The notes under the pieces: model-generated
Told to the model about the DNA's origin: nothing
Seen by the model: the letters and a program-made list of their open reading frames with translations, nothing else
The model's database searches: none
In this document: one piece after another, positions 6,722 through 7,319 of the stretch
Layout: each line of letters begins with the position of its first letter
Position numbering within the stretch: the stretch's first letter is position 1
Made by a program: the position numbers and the translations under genes
Assembly (NCBI GenBank): GCA_015494735.1
Contig: WGAQ01000080.1
Location: forward strand, 1 to 7,319
Length of the DNA: 7,319 nt
From: Caldifarciminota bacterium
GTDB lineage: Bacteria; Hydrothermota; Hydrothermia; LBFQ01; DSFT01
Direction of reading: 5' to 3'

Positions 6722-6734
6722 ATTCTCATCGTGG

Positions 6735-6752
6735 ATTTCGGATTTTCGAAAT
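6735..6752. promoter_or_regulatory. Inverted repeat at the -35 region of the outer-membrane gene promoter
   Basis: ATTTCG (6735-6740) and CGAAAT (6747-6752) form a perfect 6-bp inverted repeat around GATTTT. It covers the place where a -35 element would lie relative to the -10 box at 6762. As an RNA hairpin it is weak and AU-rich, so a protein-binding operator is at least as likely as a terminator for the ROK gene. Confidence 0.35.
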
Positions 6753-6759
6753 ATGTGCC

Positions 6760-6774
6760 TTTAAACTTCACGTG
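6760..6774 (+). promoter_or_regulatory. Putative -10 promoter element for the exported-protein gene
   Basis: TTTAAACT (6760-6767) matches the TTTAWAMT motif seen before three other genes, with core TAAACT. Start of transcription would fall near 6774, giving a leader of about 20 nt that contains the Shine-Dalgarno. No good -35 is seen. Confidence 0.5.
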
Positions 6775-6779
6775 GATAA

Positions 6780-6789
6780 AAAGGAGGTG
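6780..6789 (+). promoter_or_regulatory. Very strong Shine-Dalgarno sequence
   Basis: AAAGGAGGTG is a 10-nt perfect complement to the conserved bacterial 16S rRNA 3' end (CACCTCCTTT). The GGAGG core ends 6 nt before ATG 6794. It fixes the start codon and is the only clear Shine-Dalgarno before any gene in this window. Confidence 0.9.
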
Positions 6790-6793
6790 TGAT

Positions 6794-7319
6794 ATGAGGA
6801 AACTGGCATCGGTAATTGGCGTACTGGCCTTCGTGGGGATACTGGGAGCCACGGAGACCAGGGTGTGGACCCTTGCGCAGGGGCGAGTTGGCTTCCTTAC
6901 GGACGATGAGGTGCTCATACAGATTTTCCCCGGCCAGATGTTTCGATTTGGCAGTTTTGTGACTGTGGAGAATCCGGTGGTGCCGGGGAATAGCATAGCG
7001 GGTGTTTACAGGTATGCATCTGCGTTTTACACCAGTGAGGACGTCGGGTTTGGGCTTTATCTGGGGCGTTCCAGGACGATAGACATGTTTACCACCACCA
7101 TAAACGTGGCACCGATTGATCTGGTATTCGGGGTTCGTTCTGGGGGGGTATCTTTTGGACTGAACCTGACGCTAAACAAGTACTCTGACAAGGTTTACAA
7201 TGCGAATTACAAGGAATCTGCCACAGTCTTTGCACTGAGGCCTGGATTTACGGTGGACCTTGGGGGTAATTCCTACTTCGACGGAGCCTTCTTCATAGAT
7301 TACACCAGCGGTGCTGTGA
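6794..7319 (+). CDS. Exported, probably outer-membrane β-barrel protein (3' partial)
   Basis: The frame stays open from ATG 6794 to the window end (175 codons), so the C-terminus is missing. MRKLASVIGVLAFVGILGA is a typical signal peptide, with likely cleavage before TETRV. The mature start ETRVWTLAQGR ... FLTDDEVLIQIFPGQMFRFG recalls uncharacterised outer-membrane proteins of FCB-type and candidate-phylum bacteria, whose N-termini have a similar R-V-x-x-L-G-G ... D-x-x-x-x-x-x-F-P layout; this is from memory of the pattern. Further on, alternating short hydrophobic strands (FGLYLGRS, IDLVFGVRSGGVSFGLNLTLN, YFDGAFFIDY) with aromatic and glycine residues fit amphipathic β-strands. The strong Shine-Dalgarno and separate promoter suggest high expression, as expected for a major envelope protein. 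The function beyond barrel formation is unknown. Confidence 0.8.
   Translation, partial: MRKLASVIGVLAFVGILGATETRVWTLAQGRVGFLTDDEVLIQIFPGQMFRFGSFVTVENPVVPGNSIAGVYRYASAFYTSEDVGFGLYLGRSRTIDMFTTTINVAPIDLVFGVRSGGVSFGLNLTLNKYSDKVYNANYKESATVFALRPGFTVDLGGNSYFDGAFFIDYTSGAV

Noticed and set aside
1..7319. CRISPR array, tRNA, rRNA, insertion sequence or attachment site
   Set aside because: I looked for regularly spaced repeats, cloverleaf-like GGTTCRA segments, transposase motifs and long terminal repeats and found none. A CRISPR array was specifically sought because of csx1.

Overview
The window suggests a Gram-negative (diderm), probably thermophilic bacterium of an uncultured or poorly sampled lineage. 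An OmpA-type peptidoglycan-binding protein and a signal-peptide-bearing β-barrel candidate argue for an outer membrane. Arginine is mostly AGG and isoleucine often ATA, a codon style common in thermophiles. The proteins are compact, and a CRISPR ancillary nuclease of a type frequent in thermophiles is present. My best guess is one of the WOR-3/Hydrothermae-like candidate phyla, but this rests on overall flavour only and is low confidence.

Layout: all six genes lie on the + strand. (1) 1-1386 is the 3' part of a large envelope protein with four β-sandwich repeats and a C-terminal OmpA domain, closed by a strong hairpin at 1394-1414. (2) 1387-1534 is an intergenic control region with a tandem 10-mer, a palindrome and a putative promoter. 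(3) 1535-3127 encodes a secreted protein of unknown function with eight cysteines. (4) A hairpin at 3134-3152 separates it from a housekeeping pair overlapping by ATGA: DNA polymerase III delta' (3160-4056) and the 23S rRNA methyltransferase RlmH (4053-4484). (5) 4503-5837 is a Csx1-family CARF-HEPN ribonuclease, an effector of type III CRISPR signalling, with no cas gene or CRISPR array near it in the window. (6) 5858-6721 is a ROK-family sugar kinase. (7) 6794-7319 is the 5' part of an exported, probably outer-membrane, protein that runs off the window.

The most coherent non-coding signal is an 8-base motif, TTTAWAMT, immediately upstream of four of the genes. In three (unknown secreted protein, csx1, ROK kinase) its TAnnnT core ends 6-7 nt before the ATG and no Shine-Dalgarno is visible. 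This is the geometry of leaderless transcription, with the start site on the A of the ATG. The fourth copy, before the outer-membrane gene, sits further back and is followed by a 10-nt perfect Shine-Dalgarno. So csx1 and the kinase probably have their own promoters even though the gaps before them are only 18-20 bp.

I do not see a complete new multi-gene system. The points most worth following are the orphan csx1, the leaderless promoter set, and the unknown cysteine-containing secreted protein with its structured upstream region.
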